From Fulvivirga sediminis (GTDB lineage: Bacteria > Bacteroidota > Bacteroidia > Cytophagales > Cyclobacteriaceae), in the NCBI RefSeq assembly GCF_016757215.1, contig NZ_JAESIY010000002.1, positions 310,001-374,000 on the forward strand: a stretch of DNA of 64,000 bases, written 5' to 3'. Position 1 is the stretch's first letter. Each line of letters starts with the position of its first letter. The translations under genes and the position numbers were made by a program. Below, piece by piece: positions 8,821-17,431 of this stretch. The notes beneath the pieces were generated by a model that ran no database searches, was not told where the DNA came from, and worked only from the letters and a program-made list of their open reading frames with translations.

Positions 8821-9177
8821 TTAAGCTATTTTATTAAGATCTTCTTTGGCTTTTTTACTTAACCCCTTCACTACAAGGTCATATGAATGGTCAATCAACT
8901 GCTTCACAAGGTTATCGGACAGAGTACCATCCATTTCCAGGGTATTCCAGTGTTTCTTACTCATATGATACCCTGACTTAATGGCATCGTACTCCTCTCT
9001 AAGCAAAACAGCCCGTTCAGGATCACACTTCAAGTTTATTCCTGCAAAAAGATCTACATCTGTTAAAGCAAATACTTTGCCCATTACTTTGAACACCAGT
9101 GTCTGTTCTCCAAAGGGGAACTCTTCTGTTACACCTTTCATAGAAAGACAATAATCACGAAACCACTCGATGTTCAT
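8821..9177 (-). CDS. MmcQ/YjbR family protein
   Basis: 118 residues, typical of the MmcQ/YjbR family (CyaY-like fold). Conserved landmarks are the FPFGEQTLVFKVMGKVFALTD opening, the LKCDPERAVLLREEY segment and HMSKKHWNTLEMDG. The family is often called DNA-binding from its structure, but its role is not established. It is the last gene of a group reading ispG, a small membrane protein gene, then this one, with gaps of 24 and 12 bases. Confidence 0.88.
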   Translation of the reverse strand: MNIEWFRDYCLSMKGVTEEFPFGEQTLVFKVMGKVFALTDVDLFAGINLKCDPERAVLLREEYDAIKSGYHMSKKHWNTLEMDGTLSDNLVKQLIDHSYDLVVKGLSKKAKEDLNKIA

Positions 9178-9189
9178 TCAGTAGATGTG

Positions 9190-9390
9190 TCAAAAAATAT
9201 GCCTGGTAATTAATATTATAAGCGCGATCAAAAAAATGATAATAGATATTTTATTTACCCCATGCATCATTTTAAGGCTAAAATTAGCCGGTCTGGACTT
9301 ATCTCTACCCCTGAAAAAATACCCAAACACTTCTCCTAATTGAAAGTACTCTTTTAATGAGTTTCTTTTATTGTTATTGTCTTGTGACAT
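9190..9390 (-). CDS. Small single-span membrane protein (DUF6728-like)
   Basis: 66 residues: a polar N-terminus, then EYFQLGEVFGYFFRGRDKSRPANFSLKMMHGVNKISI and one C-terminal membrane segment (about 47-64). From memory this matches a small Bacteroidota-restricted family, DUF6728; the name should be treated as tentative. It sits between ispG and mmcQ on the same strand with short gaps, so it is probably co-transcribed. Function unknown. Confidence 0.7.
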   Translation of the reverse strand: MSQDNNNKRNSLKEYFQLGEVFGYFFRGRDKSRPANFSLKMMHGVNKISIIIFLIALIILITRHIF

Positions 9391-9414
9391 AGCATTCTTT
9401 TTTAGCTATTAACC

Positions 9415-11397
9415 TTATTCCTTTTCTATCCAGTTCCCGTCTTCCCTAATTATTTCTATCAGCTCATCCACAGCATTTTCTGAAGGCACACCTCTCTTCA
9501 TTACTTCCTGGCCCTTATACAAGGTGATTTTTCCTTTGCCTGAACCGACGTAGCCATAATCAGCATCCGCCATTTCACCAGGGCCATTTACAATACAACC
9601 CATGATCCCAATTTTCACCCCTTTCAAATGATCAGTACGCTTACGGATCATAGCAGTGGTTTCTTGTAGATCAAACAAGGTTCTACCACATGAAGGGCAG
9701 GAGATATATTCCGTCTTGGTCATTCGAGTGCGAGCGGCCTGTAATATACCAAAGGCGATATTATTCAACTTTTCTACTTGAGGAAGCACTTCATCTTTGG
9801 TCAGGGATTTTATTTGCTTATCCATGCCCAGCATCACTCCATCTCCAAGGCCATCTACTAACAAGCCCCCAAGATCAGTGGCAGAGTATATTTGAAGCTC
9901 ATCTTCTGATAAATCTCCATAAGTTCTTTTGAAGATAACCGGGGTTGGCAGCTTTTTATTAATGAGCTCAAAAACGGCTCTTCTTTGTTCTGCTAAACCA
10001 TGTTTATTAGTAGTTTCAATTACCAGCACCACGGTGGCATCATGCTGAAGTTCATGAATGACAGATGCATTGAGGTCAGTGAGAGATAACTGAACAAAAT
10101 TCAATTGCTCATGCTTAAGATCCATATCTAAATACTCTTTCACTTTAAACAGAGGCACCTTATTCTGATCTTGTTGCAGTGGTTTCCATGCTTCAAAATC
10201 TATAATTTCTTTCAAACCATTAGGAAGCATAAAGGGTATGGGCTTACTGCCAGAGTAAATGTAATCTGCTCCGAGATCATTCATTCTCCACTTATCCGGT
10301 TCCGGAAGATAAAAATGACCTATACTTCTTAAATCCTTATAATCCTGCACTTCTACATGGCTAAAGTCAGCGATCACACGGGGTACATTCTGCCCTCCTA
10401 TATTCACTACTTCAGCGGTTTCTCTACGTGCATACTGAAAAGGATCAATAGGGTTCTCGTTAATCGCTGCTATTGCATTGTGCGGCTGACGGTCTTCATA
10501 CCGATCTACCATCACCTGAGCTACCGGTGCCTCAGCTTCAGGCTCTTCTGTGAGAGACACCCTTACCGTATCACCAAGGCCATCTTCTAACAACAGGCCT
10601 ATACCTACTGCACTTTTTATTCTACCATCTTCGCCTTCTCCAGCTTCAGTTACTCCCAGATGAAGTGGGTAAGGTTGCAGACCTTCTTCATTGAGCTTAT
10701 TCACCAACAAACGGTAGGCTTCTACCATTATCTGTGTGTTGCTGGCCTTCATAGAAAGGACTATGTCATGGTAATTAAGATCATCGCAAATCCTTAAAAA
10801 CTCCAAGGCAGACTCTACCATTCCTAACGGAGTATCGCCGTATCGGCTCATTATTCTATCTGAGAGTGACCCGTGGTTAGTACCTATGCGCATGGCTGTG
10901 CCATATTCTTTGCAAATATTCACCAATGGAGTGAACTTCTCTCTTATACGATCCAGCTCAGCATTATAAGAATCATCGGTATACTCTATTTGCTCAAACT
11001 TCTTCTTATCAGCATAATTACCCGGATTTATCCTTACCTTCTCTACTATACGCGCTGCCAGCTCGGCAGCATTAGGGGTAAAATGGATGTCAGCCACTAA
11101 AGGCACATTGCATCCTCTGGCCCGCAATTCCTTTTTAATATTCTCAAGATTTTGAGCTTCTTTAATACTGGGGGCTGTAATTCTTACATATTCGCAACCA
11201 GCTTCTACCATTCTCAGCACTTGCTCTACACTACCCATAGTGTCCATAGTATCTACTGTGGTCATAGACTGCACACGAATAGGGTTATGGGCGCCCATAG
11301 GCACGTCTCCTACAAACACCTCTCTGGAAAGCCTGCGAGAGTAAGAAACCAGGCTATTACAATATTTCTTCGTTTTAATAATTTCTGAATCCACCAT
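9415..11397 (-). CDS. ispG: 4-hydroxy-3-methylbut-2-en-1-yl diphosphate synthase, three-domain form
   Basis: 660 residues from the chosen start (MVDSEII). IspG converts MEcPP to HMBPP in the non-mevalonate isoprenoid pathway using a [4Fe-4S] cluster. The TIM barrel (VQSMTTVDTMD, MRIGTNHGSLS, LHLGVTEAGEGEDG) is followed by an extra central domain of roughly 250 residues, as in Bacteroidota, Chlamydia and plants, and then the cluster domain with YISCPSCGRTLFD and GIMGCIVNGPGE (three Cys). The frame remains open to an ATG at 11445, but a full -7 box (TACCTTTG, 11418-11425) lies inside that extension, so 11397 is preferred. Followed by two small genes. Confidence 0.94.
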   Translation of the reverse strand: MVDSEIIKTKKYCNSLVSYSRRLSREVFVGDVPMGAHNPIRVQSMTTVDTMDTMGSVEQVLRMVEAGCEYVRITAPSIKEAQNLENIKKELRARGCNVPLVADIHFTPNAAELAARIVEKVRINPGNYADKKKFEQIEYTDDSYNAELDRIREKFTPLVNICKEYGTAMRIGTNHGSLSDRIMSRYGDTPLGMVESALEFLRICDDLNYHDIVLSMKASNTQIMVEAYRLLVNKLNEEGLQPYPLHLGVTEAGEGEDGRIKSAVGIGLLLEDGLGDTVRVSLTEEPEAEAPVAQVMVDRYEDRQPHNAIAAINENPIDPFQYARRETAEVVNIGGQNVPRVIADFSHVEVQDYKDLRSIGHFYLPEPDKWRMNDLGADYIYSGSKPIPFMLPNGLKEIIDFEAWKPLQQDQNKVPLFKVKEYLDMDLKHEQLNFVQLSLTDLNASVIHELQHDATVVLVIETTNKHGLAEQRRAVFELINKKLPTPVIFKRTYGDLSEDELQIYSATDLGGLLVDGLGDGVMLGMDKQIKSLTKDEVLPQVEKLNNIAFGILQAARTRMTKTEYISCPSCGRTLFDLQETTAMIRKRTDHLKGVKIGIMGCIVNGPGEMADADYGYVGSGKGKITLYKGQEVMKRGVPSENAVDELIEIIREDGNWIEKE

Positions 11398-11417
11398 AAT
11401 GCTCAAAATTCTACACA

Positions 11418-11425
11418 CAAAGGTA
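11418..11425 (-). promoter_or_regulatory. Candidate -7 box of the ispG operon
   Basis: TACCTTTG on the minus strand is a full match to TAnnTTTG, 20 bases before the ATG at 11397. It lies inside the possible N-terminal extension of ispG and therefore favours the downstream start. A GGTAACT/AGTTACC inverted repeat (arms starting at 11422 and ending at 11455) overlaps it. No clear TTG is seen at the -33 distance. Confidence 0.45.
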
Positions 11426-11494
11426 ACTGTTAACAGGGATTTCACCCATTAGTTACCGTTAATGAATGATTAAAAAGGAACTTCAATAATGTTA

Positions 11495-12199
11495 TTAAAT
11501 ATCTCCTAATTGAGGGCGCATTAAAATCTCTTCTATCACTGTTCTATCAGACATTTCATATGCATTCCAAATAGTATCAGCCACGTCATCAGGATCCATG
11601 AATCGCGATTCTGGCAAATCCGTTCCTTCCCAGCTGGCTGTAAGCGTAGCTCCTGGCATTACTGCAGTTACACGAACGCCAAATTCTTTCATTTCCTCTC
11701 TTAACACCTTAGTCATGCCGAGCAAAGCAAATTTCGAGATACCATAAGAACCTCCATTTACATACGGAGTGATAGAAGCAGTAGAGCACATATTGAAAAT
11801 ATGACCTGATTTTCTCTTTTTCATAGCACCTACAAAGCCACGAGTAAGGTGATAAGCACTGTAAAGGTTGGTTTCTATCATGCTCTCCAAAGCACCGTCT
11901 TTTTCATTATGCACCTGTCCTGGTATGAATAAGCCTGCATTATTAATGAGAACATCTATTTCCTTGGTATGCTCCTTTATATATTTAACAAAATACTCTA
12001 CTTCAGCCCTGTCTGAAAGGTCAGCTCGCATGACATACATTTCAATATCAAACTCTTGACATATTTCATCTTTTAACACATGTAGCTCTTCTAAATTTCT
12101 GGAACAAACGCCTATGTTAAATCCTTTTGAAGCAAAAAGTCTAACCAATGATTTACCTATTCCTTTAGTTCCTCCCGTTATTATTGCCGTTTTGGTCAT
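11495..12199 (-). CDS. Short-chain dehydrogenase/reductase
   Basis: 234 residues, classical SDR size. Cofactor motif GGTKGIGKS at about 9-17, NNAG near 85, catalytic Ser in CSTAS and YGISK giving the Tyr-x3-Lys pair. SDRs use NAD(P)H to reduce carbonyls or oxidise alcohols. It resembles FabG/sepiapterin-reductase-like members, but substrate is not deducible. It lies 97 bases upstream of ispG on the same strand; because ispG has its own candidate promoter, they may be separate units. Confidence 0.85.
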   Translation of the reverse strand: MTKTAIITGGTKGIGKSLVRLFASKGFNIGVCSRNLEELHVLKDEICQEFDIEMYVMRADLSDRAEVEYFVKYIKEHTKEIDVLINNAGLFIPGQVHNEKDGALESMIETNLYSAYHLTRGFVGAMKKRKSGHIFNMCSTASITPYVNGGSYGISKFALLGMTKVLREEMKEFGVRVTAVMPGATLTASWEGTDLPESRFMDPDDVADTIWNAYEMSDRTVIEEILMRPQLGDI

Positions 12200-12338
12200 A
12201 TCACTTATAAATCTTTACTTATTTTTGTCAAAACAATTTTAAAGCCACGTCCTTATTGATAATATTAGTATCTTTTCGGCTTTAGCGGGATAAAGGTATA
12301 AAATTTAACTCCTTGACAGCGAGAATTTATCAGATTTA

Positions 12339-13067
12339 ATGGAAACAATAGGTAGGTATTTTATTTTTTTAGGTTCACTCTTGGTAAATAGAGAATCATT
12401 CAAGACGTACTTTAAACTCACCATGGAGGAGTGTATCTCTATAGGTATCAATTCTGTGTTTTTAGTTGCTTTGGTTGCTTTCTTCATTGGGGCTGTTACT
12501 ACCATCCAAACGGCCTATAATTTGGTAAGCCCTCTTATTCCTAATTATGTTATAGCCTTGGTAGTACGAGATATGACCATTTTGGAACTAGCACCTACTA
12601 TTATAGGAGTAATATTTGCAGGAAAAGTAGGTTCAAGCATGGCCAGTGGGCTTGGAACCATGAGAATATCAGAGCAGATAGATGCTCTTGAAGTAATGGG
12701 AATTAATTCATCCTCTTATTTGGTACTACCTAAAATAGTGGCCGCCGTATTGATGTACCCGATGCTGGTAATCATAGCTGGTTTATTAGCTATGGTAGGG
12801 GGTTATCTGGCAGGCGTGCTTACTAATGTGATTACTCCTACCGAATATATTCAGGGAATACGTTTCGATTTTAATGAATACACAGTAACCTTCGCACTTA
12901 TTAAATCATTTGCTTTTGCTTTTTTAGTATCTTCTATCTCTTCATTTAAAGGTTATTTTACCACAGGTGGAGCTGTAGAAGTGGGGCAAGCCAGCACAGC
13001 CGCTGTAACCCAAAGTGTTATAGCTATTCTTTTGGCAGATTATCTGTTAGCCCAATTATTATTGTAA
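12339..13067 (+). CDS. mlaE: MlaE-type ABC transporter permease
   Basis: 242 residues with five or so membrane segments. The segments FFIGAVTTIQTAYNLVSP, LAPTIIGVIFAGKVGSSMASGLGTMRISEQIDALEVMGI and the GYF-TTGGAVEVGQAST end are diagnostic of the MlaE/YrbE permease family, which moves phospholipids between inner and outer membrane for lipid asymmetry. It is separated by one base from mlaF, so both are translated together. An mlaD (MCE domain) gene, usually next to mlaEF, is not present on either side. A TATTTTTG box is at 12221-12228. Confidence 0.92.
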   Translation: METIGRYFIFLGSLLVNRESFKTYFKLTMEECISIGINSVFLVALVAFFIGAVTTIQTAYNLVSPLIPNYVIALVVRDMTILELAPTIIGVIFAGKVGSSMASGLGTMRISEQIDALEVMGINSSSYLVLPKIVAAVLMYPMLVIIAGLLAMVGGYLAGVLTNVITPTEYIQGIRFDFNEYTVTFALIKSFAFAFLVSSISSFKGYFTTGGAVEVGQASTAAVTQSVIAILLADYLLAQLLL

Positions 13068-13068
13068 T

Positions 13069-13818
13069 ATGATCAAGATAGAGAATATAAAAAAGTCTTT
13101 CGGAGATAAGGAAATACTGAAAGGGATAAGTGGAGTTTTTGAAAGAGGGAAGCCTAATTTGATCATTGGCTCCAGCGGAACAGGAAAGAGTGTTTTATTA
13201 AAATGCATAGTAGGGCTAATTGCACCTGATGAAGGTCATATCCATTATGATGAGCATGAATTAACTAATGCTAACCGCGACACTAAAACAGAAATAAGAA
13301 GACAAATAGGCATGCTTTTTCAAGGCGGTGCTTTGTTTGACTCTAAAACGGTGGAGCAAAATGTGATGTTTCCTTTAGATGTGCTCACCAAAATGCCTAA
13401 AGGGGAAAAACTGGATAGGGTAAATTCTGCTCTTGAAAGAGTAGGTTTGGCAGGACAAAATCAAAAAATGCCTTCTGAAATTAGTGGTGGGATGCAAAAG
13501 CGTGTAGGCATAGCCCGGGCCATTGTAAATGATTCTAACTATCTATTTTGTGACGAACCTAACTCTGGCTTAGATCCTCAAACGTCTATCCTGATAGATG
13601 ACCTCATTCTGGAACTTACAGAAGAATCTAACATAACCACGGTAGTAGTAACCCACGATATGAACTCCGTTATGGGGATTGGAGAAAAGATCATGTTCCT
13701 TTACAAGGGTAAAAAACTCTGGGAGGGTAACAAGAACAATATCATGGATTCTAACGTGAAAGAATTTGATGATTTTGTGTTTGCCAATAAAGTGATGAGA
13801 AAGCTTAAAAAAGGTTAA
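13069..13818 (+). CDS. mlaF: MlaF-type ABC transporter ATP-binding protein
   Basis: 249 residues. Walker A GSSGTGKS at about 34-41, Q-loop LFQGGALFDS typical of the Mkl/MlaF group, signature ISGGMQKRVGIARA near 141-154, Walker B YLFCDEPNSGLDP and the switch His in VVTHDM. It powers the MlaE permease at the inner membrane. Start one base after the mlaE stop. The stop codon lies inside the left arm of a hairpin that serves the convergent gene. Confidence 0.94.
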   Translation: MIKIENIKKSFGDKEILKGISGVFERGKPNLIIGSSGTGKSVLLKCIVGLIAPDEGHIHYDEHELTNANRDTKTEIRRQIGMLFQGGALFDSKTVEQNVMFPLDVLTKMPKGEKLDRVNSALERVGLAGQNQKMPSEISGGMQKRVGIARAIVNDSNYLFCDEPNSGLDPQTSILIDDLILELTEESNITTVVVTHDMNSVMGIGEKIMFLYKGKKLWEGNKNNIMDSNVKEFDDFVFANKVMRKLKKG

Positions 13819-13838
13819 CCGCTCAGTTTGGTTAACCT
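13812..13838 (-). terminator. Intrinsic terminator of the 1147-residue protein gene
   Basis: A perfect 9-bp inverted repeat, AGGTTAACC at 13812-13820 and GGTTAACCT at 13830-13838, with a 9-base loop. On the minus strand it is followed directly by a run of T (TTTTTT), ideal for ending the leftward gene. It overlaps the mlaF stop codon, so it may also limit mlaEF transcripts. Confidence 0.75.
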
Positions 13839-13848
13839 CATCATGTTC

Positions 13849-16800
13849 TCAAAAAAGAGCACTTACCTGCACCCTTCCTACATGAATAACATCACTTTCC
13901 TCTGATTTGCGACCGTTATAACTCAGGTTAAGTTGGAGCCCAGAAGCTACTTTCTGTTGCCAGTTTACAGTCCATGTGAAATTTTCACCTGGCCTTAGCG
14001 CATTAAGCATATCGTACCCCACCGGGCTATTCTCTTCTCCATTGAAATCTATATTTACCACTTTAATTTGAGTACTAAAAGTACTACTAGCAGCCTTATT
14101 AAGTTTAATATTCAGTCCTGCTTCATGTATAAAAGCATTTTCAATGGACTCTAAGGCTAATGTATTATTTTTCTCTTCATAATTAAACTCTAATGACAAT
14201 CTAAAATTTCCCTTAGGCTGCCAAGATATCTCCGGAGATACTGCCTGACTTACAATTAAGTAATTTCTACCATTTAAAAAATCAGAATTCACATCCTTCT
14301 CCCCTTGCTTAAGGCTAACCTTCAAGTTATACTGCCTGGAAAAATTCACTCTACCGTTCAATGTATATTCATCTACATCTCTAGCCTCAAAACCTCCTGT
14401 AAGTAGCTGCTTTTGATTGGCCCTATAAAAACTAAAATCTCCTCCGTACTTAACATTAGCCCGATTGTAGAAAAAGGTAGTCCTTAGCACATTCTTCTCC
14501 GTTATCACCTCACTTTCTTCTATGGATTTCATAAACCCCAACAAACGACTATCTATAGATCGATCAGTAGTTTTTACATCAGCTGCCCACGAGGTATTAT
14601 TTGAAAATCTACTCAGAAACTGCTTCCATCCATGTTCATTCTTCCAATCACGAGGCATTTGTAAACTAACGCGGTAAGTGAGTGTATTTTGAAAGGCGGT
14701 AATAAAATCATTTGTAAGCGTAAAGATTCTTACATAATTTCTCTCATCCAGATTTATAGCTTCAAAAAACTCATCAAGATCCTGCACACCATCATCATTA
14801 AGATCTCTCCAGGTGTATGTTCCTTCTCCCGTAGGCACCTTTACATATACAAATTCCTTTCTAGGCTCTTGGCTATTAGCAAGGGCATAAGTAAGGTTAG
14901 AAATAATGTGTCTCTTGAAAAAATTATTTTGTAAATCTAATCTACCTGCTACCGTTTCTTCCAACTCATCGGTTTGATCATAAGCCAATTTGCGATAAGT
15001 AAATAGCAGCCCAATTCTATGATTTTTAAAATCTCTAGCCAGGGAAAGTCTGCTAGTATTAGAGGTTGTATAATCATTGAGACTTCCTTCCTCTATATTC
15101 TTATCCTTCCTATAATCATGCTGAAGCAAGAATTCCAATTTGGAGTCAGGTATGTTTTTCAAATAAAAGGCATGAGAGTTAAAATACATAGCCGTACTTA
15201 CTAGAGAATCCTGCTTATTAAAACTATTCAAATTATGATCTATACTATACTGATACCCAGGAATTACCCATTTGGTAGTATAAGATAAGTCTCCTTCCAG
15301 CCGCTTCCAGGAAATGTTTATAGAGTCTTGCTCACTATTGAGCCAGAATAAATTACTCCTTAATTGGAAATTACCTAAAGTCTTGTCAAATGCTCCTTTT
15401 TGCTGAAAGCCATCTACTTGCAACCCCCTTCTTCTATAAGTAACAGTGTAATCTAAACCATTGTCTGAGTCTTTTCTTATACCCAAAGAAGCATTGGTGA
15501 TGAAATCATCATAATCGGCAATTTGCACATTAGGATCATAGCCCCAGTCGCGGTCATATTCAATATACCTAAACCTATCGATAGGCACGAAATCCTGATC
15601 ATCAAATTCAAATTCCACTTGGCTATTGAAAAGATAATCTTTCAAAAAACTCACTTTTCTTTTTTCGCTCTTCAATCCTGTTTTGATGGCAAACCCATTA
15701 TTATCTTCATTATCAATTTCAGAGTACAAATTCAGATCCTGATCTGAAAAGGCCATTTCTACATATAATGATTCGTTTTTAGAAAGAGCATAAGTTGCTC
15801 CTATATTGGTCATTTGTTTTTTATTAGGTGGAGCTATTTGCTGCACAGGTTCATACTGCCCCTGTGGAACACCCCCTTGCGGAGAAACCCACATATAAAC
15901 TCTACCGTTAGCGGTACTTCTTTCATAAACATAATTACCATTACCCAGCCCCATATCACTAAAAACCACCTGATAAAAGGCTTCATCTGAATCTGTACTA
16001 TATTTATAAATCCGATGTCTTGTACCATCATTATCAATCGTATCTTTTTGCTGATACAGCACTCGGTCCTGACTGAAACCTAAGCTATCAACTCCAGAGA
16101 TGACAGCTTCATCTATCCTATCTCCTACTTCACTTAGCAATTGCTTATCTTCAGTAGTAAGATCTACTAATAAAGGCCTATTCTTGTTATCCTTTTCACT
16201 ATAATAATTGACAAAAAAGCCAAATTTATTACTATTCTGGTAATGACTTGCCGTAACAATGGTTCTTCCATAATTCTGATCAGAATATTCATAATCGACG
16301 CGAATTCTGGAAAACTGAGTTATCAATACTTTATTGGTAAAGGTGATCTCTGCACTATTATAATCAATTACATAATCATTATTATAGCCCCTTGAGAGCT
16401 GCTTACCATCGAGAAATACTTTTTCTGAATTAGCCAATATAATAATGAAATTCTGCCCTGAAGGACCTGGAACCCTATACGGGCCCTGCACCCCCTCCAA
16501 AGGCTTAATCTGTACTGAGTTAAACTTCCCTTTAGCTACAGAAATACCTAACGAATTAGATAGTTCCGATTTGCCTAAATTATAATTTACTTCCGCTAAG
16601 CCTCCTTGAACATTTTTATAATATTTTAAAAAATAAGATGATCGATTTTTCAATACTACATCTCCACCGGTTACAGAGAATTTATCATTATAAACTTGTA
16701 TGAATACATTGTCAAAGTCTTGCAGTTGCTGTGTATTACCCTCAGGCTGAAAAGGTACGTTCTGATCAGTTATGGCCGCCCTTATGTTTAGATCCTCTGT

Positions 16801-17292
16801 TAGTTTTCCTTCCAGATTAAGGTTTAAGGTAGAATTAACAAACACATCCTGATTACTTCCAAAAGATATGCCCCTGCTTATGCTACCACTTTTATTAATT
16901 CCTTCTGAAGCAAATAACTGCTCACGCCGCATAAACACATCCTCCTTAACAGGGTCTTTAAAAATAGCGTTAGAATCATATACATCCAGACTGCGATGAT
17001 AATACTTCGTGCTAAGATTAAAAGGTAATACAGAATAACAAACCTGGATCGAATCAAGCTTCTGATCAGTGTCAACAGTAGCTTTTCCCGAAGCAAAATC
17101 ATAATATACACTCACTTCGGTATTATCAACCTCATTGAGAAATATAGAATTGGGAGACAATGTAAGTGTATCTATATTAAAAGGCTCATTAAAAGTTTTA
17201 ACCCATTTACATCTTTGATTTATATCCTGTGCAAAAAGACACCTTGTTAAAAATAGGCTGATCATAAGAACTGTAAGCTTCAACCCTCTCAT
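13849..17292 (-). CDS. Large outer-membrane barrel protein with SprA-like segment, unknown function
   Basis: 1147 residues with a signal peptide (about 1-21, cut after LFAQ). The region around 270-340 (YRVPGPSGQNFIIILANSEK; VFLDGKQLSRGYNNDYVIDY; EITFTNKVLITQFSRIRVDY) has the repeat style of the SprA/Sov family translocon N-terminal parts. The remainder is rich in alternating aromatic strands and ends in a strand (VGRVQVSALF) with C-terminal aromatic residue, as outer-membrane barrels do. A DLNDDGVQDLDEF stretch near 870 looks like a calcium loop (dockerin/EF-like). From memory, uncharacterised homologs are widespread in Bacteroidota. The gene is alone between a sensor kinase gene and mlaF. 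Confidence 0.75.
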   Translation of the reverse strand: MRGLKLTVLMISLFLTRCLFAQDINQRCKWVKTFNEPFNIDTLTLSPNSIFLNEVDNTEVSVYYDFASGKATVDTDQKLDSIQVCYSVLPFNLSTKYYHRSLDVYDSNAIFKDPVKEDVFMRREQLFASEGINKSGSISRGISFGSNQDVFVNSTLNLNLEGKLTEDLNIRAAITDQNVPFQPEGNTQQLQDFDNVFIQVYNDKFSVTGGDVVLKNRSSYFLKYYKNVQGGLAEVNYNLGKSELSNSLGISVAKGKFNSVQIKPLEGVQGPYRVPGPSGQNFIIILANSEKVFLDGKQLSRGYNNDYVIDYNSAEITFTNKVLITQFSRIRVDYEYSDQNYGRTIVTASHYQNSNKFGFFVNYYSEKDNKNRPLLVDLTTEDKQLLSEVGDRIDEAVISGVDSLGFSQDRVLYQQKDTIDNDGTRHRIYKYSTDSDEAFYQVVFSDMGLGNGNYVYERSTANGRVYMWVSPQGGVPQGQYEPVQQIAPPNKKQMTNIGATYALSKNESLYVEMAFSDQDLNLYSEIDNEDNNGFAIKTGLKSEKRKVSFLKDYLFNSQVEFEFDDQDFVPIDRFRYIEYDRDWGYDPNVQIADYDDFITNASLGIRKDSDNGLDYTVTYRRRGLQVDGFQQKGAFDKTLGNFQLRSNLFWLNSEQDSINISWKRLEGDLSYTTKWVIPGYQYSIDHNLNSFNKQDSLVSTAMYFNSHAFYLKNIPDSKLEFLLQHDYRKDKNIEEGSLNDYTTSNTSRLSLARDFKNHRIGLLFTYRKLAYDQTDELEETVAGRLDLQNNFFKRHIISNLTYALANSQEPRKEFVYVKVPTGEGTYTWRDLNDDGVQDLDEFFEAINLDERNYVRIFTLTNDFITAFQNTLTYRVSLQMPRDWKNEHGWKQFLSRFSNNTSWAADVKTTDRSIDSRLLGFMKSIEESEVITEKNVLRTTFFYNRANVKYGGDFSFYRANQKQLLTGGFEARDVDEYTLNGRVNFSRQYNLKVSLKQGEKDVNSDFLNGRNYLIVSQAVSPEISWQPKGNFRLSLEFNYEEKNNTLALESIENAFIHEAGLNIKLNKAASSTFSTQIKVVNIDFNGEENSPVGYDMLNALRPGENFTWTVNWQQKVASGLQLNLSYNGRKSEESDVIHVGRVQVSALF

Positions 17293-17351
17293 TTTAAGAC
17301 ATTCATAACAAAAAAAAATATTCTTATAGAATATAATATTTTTTACACAAA

Positions 17352-17370
17352 AGGATATTAATTATATCCT
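17352..17370 (-). terminator. Weak hairpin after the sensor kinase gene
   Basis: AGGATAT and ATATCCT form a perfect 7-bp inverted repeat with a 5-base spacer, followed on the minus strand by TTTTGTG. It could end the kinase transcript or be an operator for the next gene; the stem is AT-rich. Confidence 0.35.
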
Positions 17371-17431
17371 ACGCATATCATTATTCATTCTAAAACTCAT
17401 GATTATGTAAGCCTACAGCACTTTAAATGCC

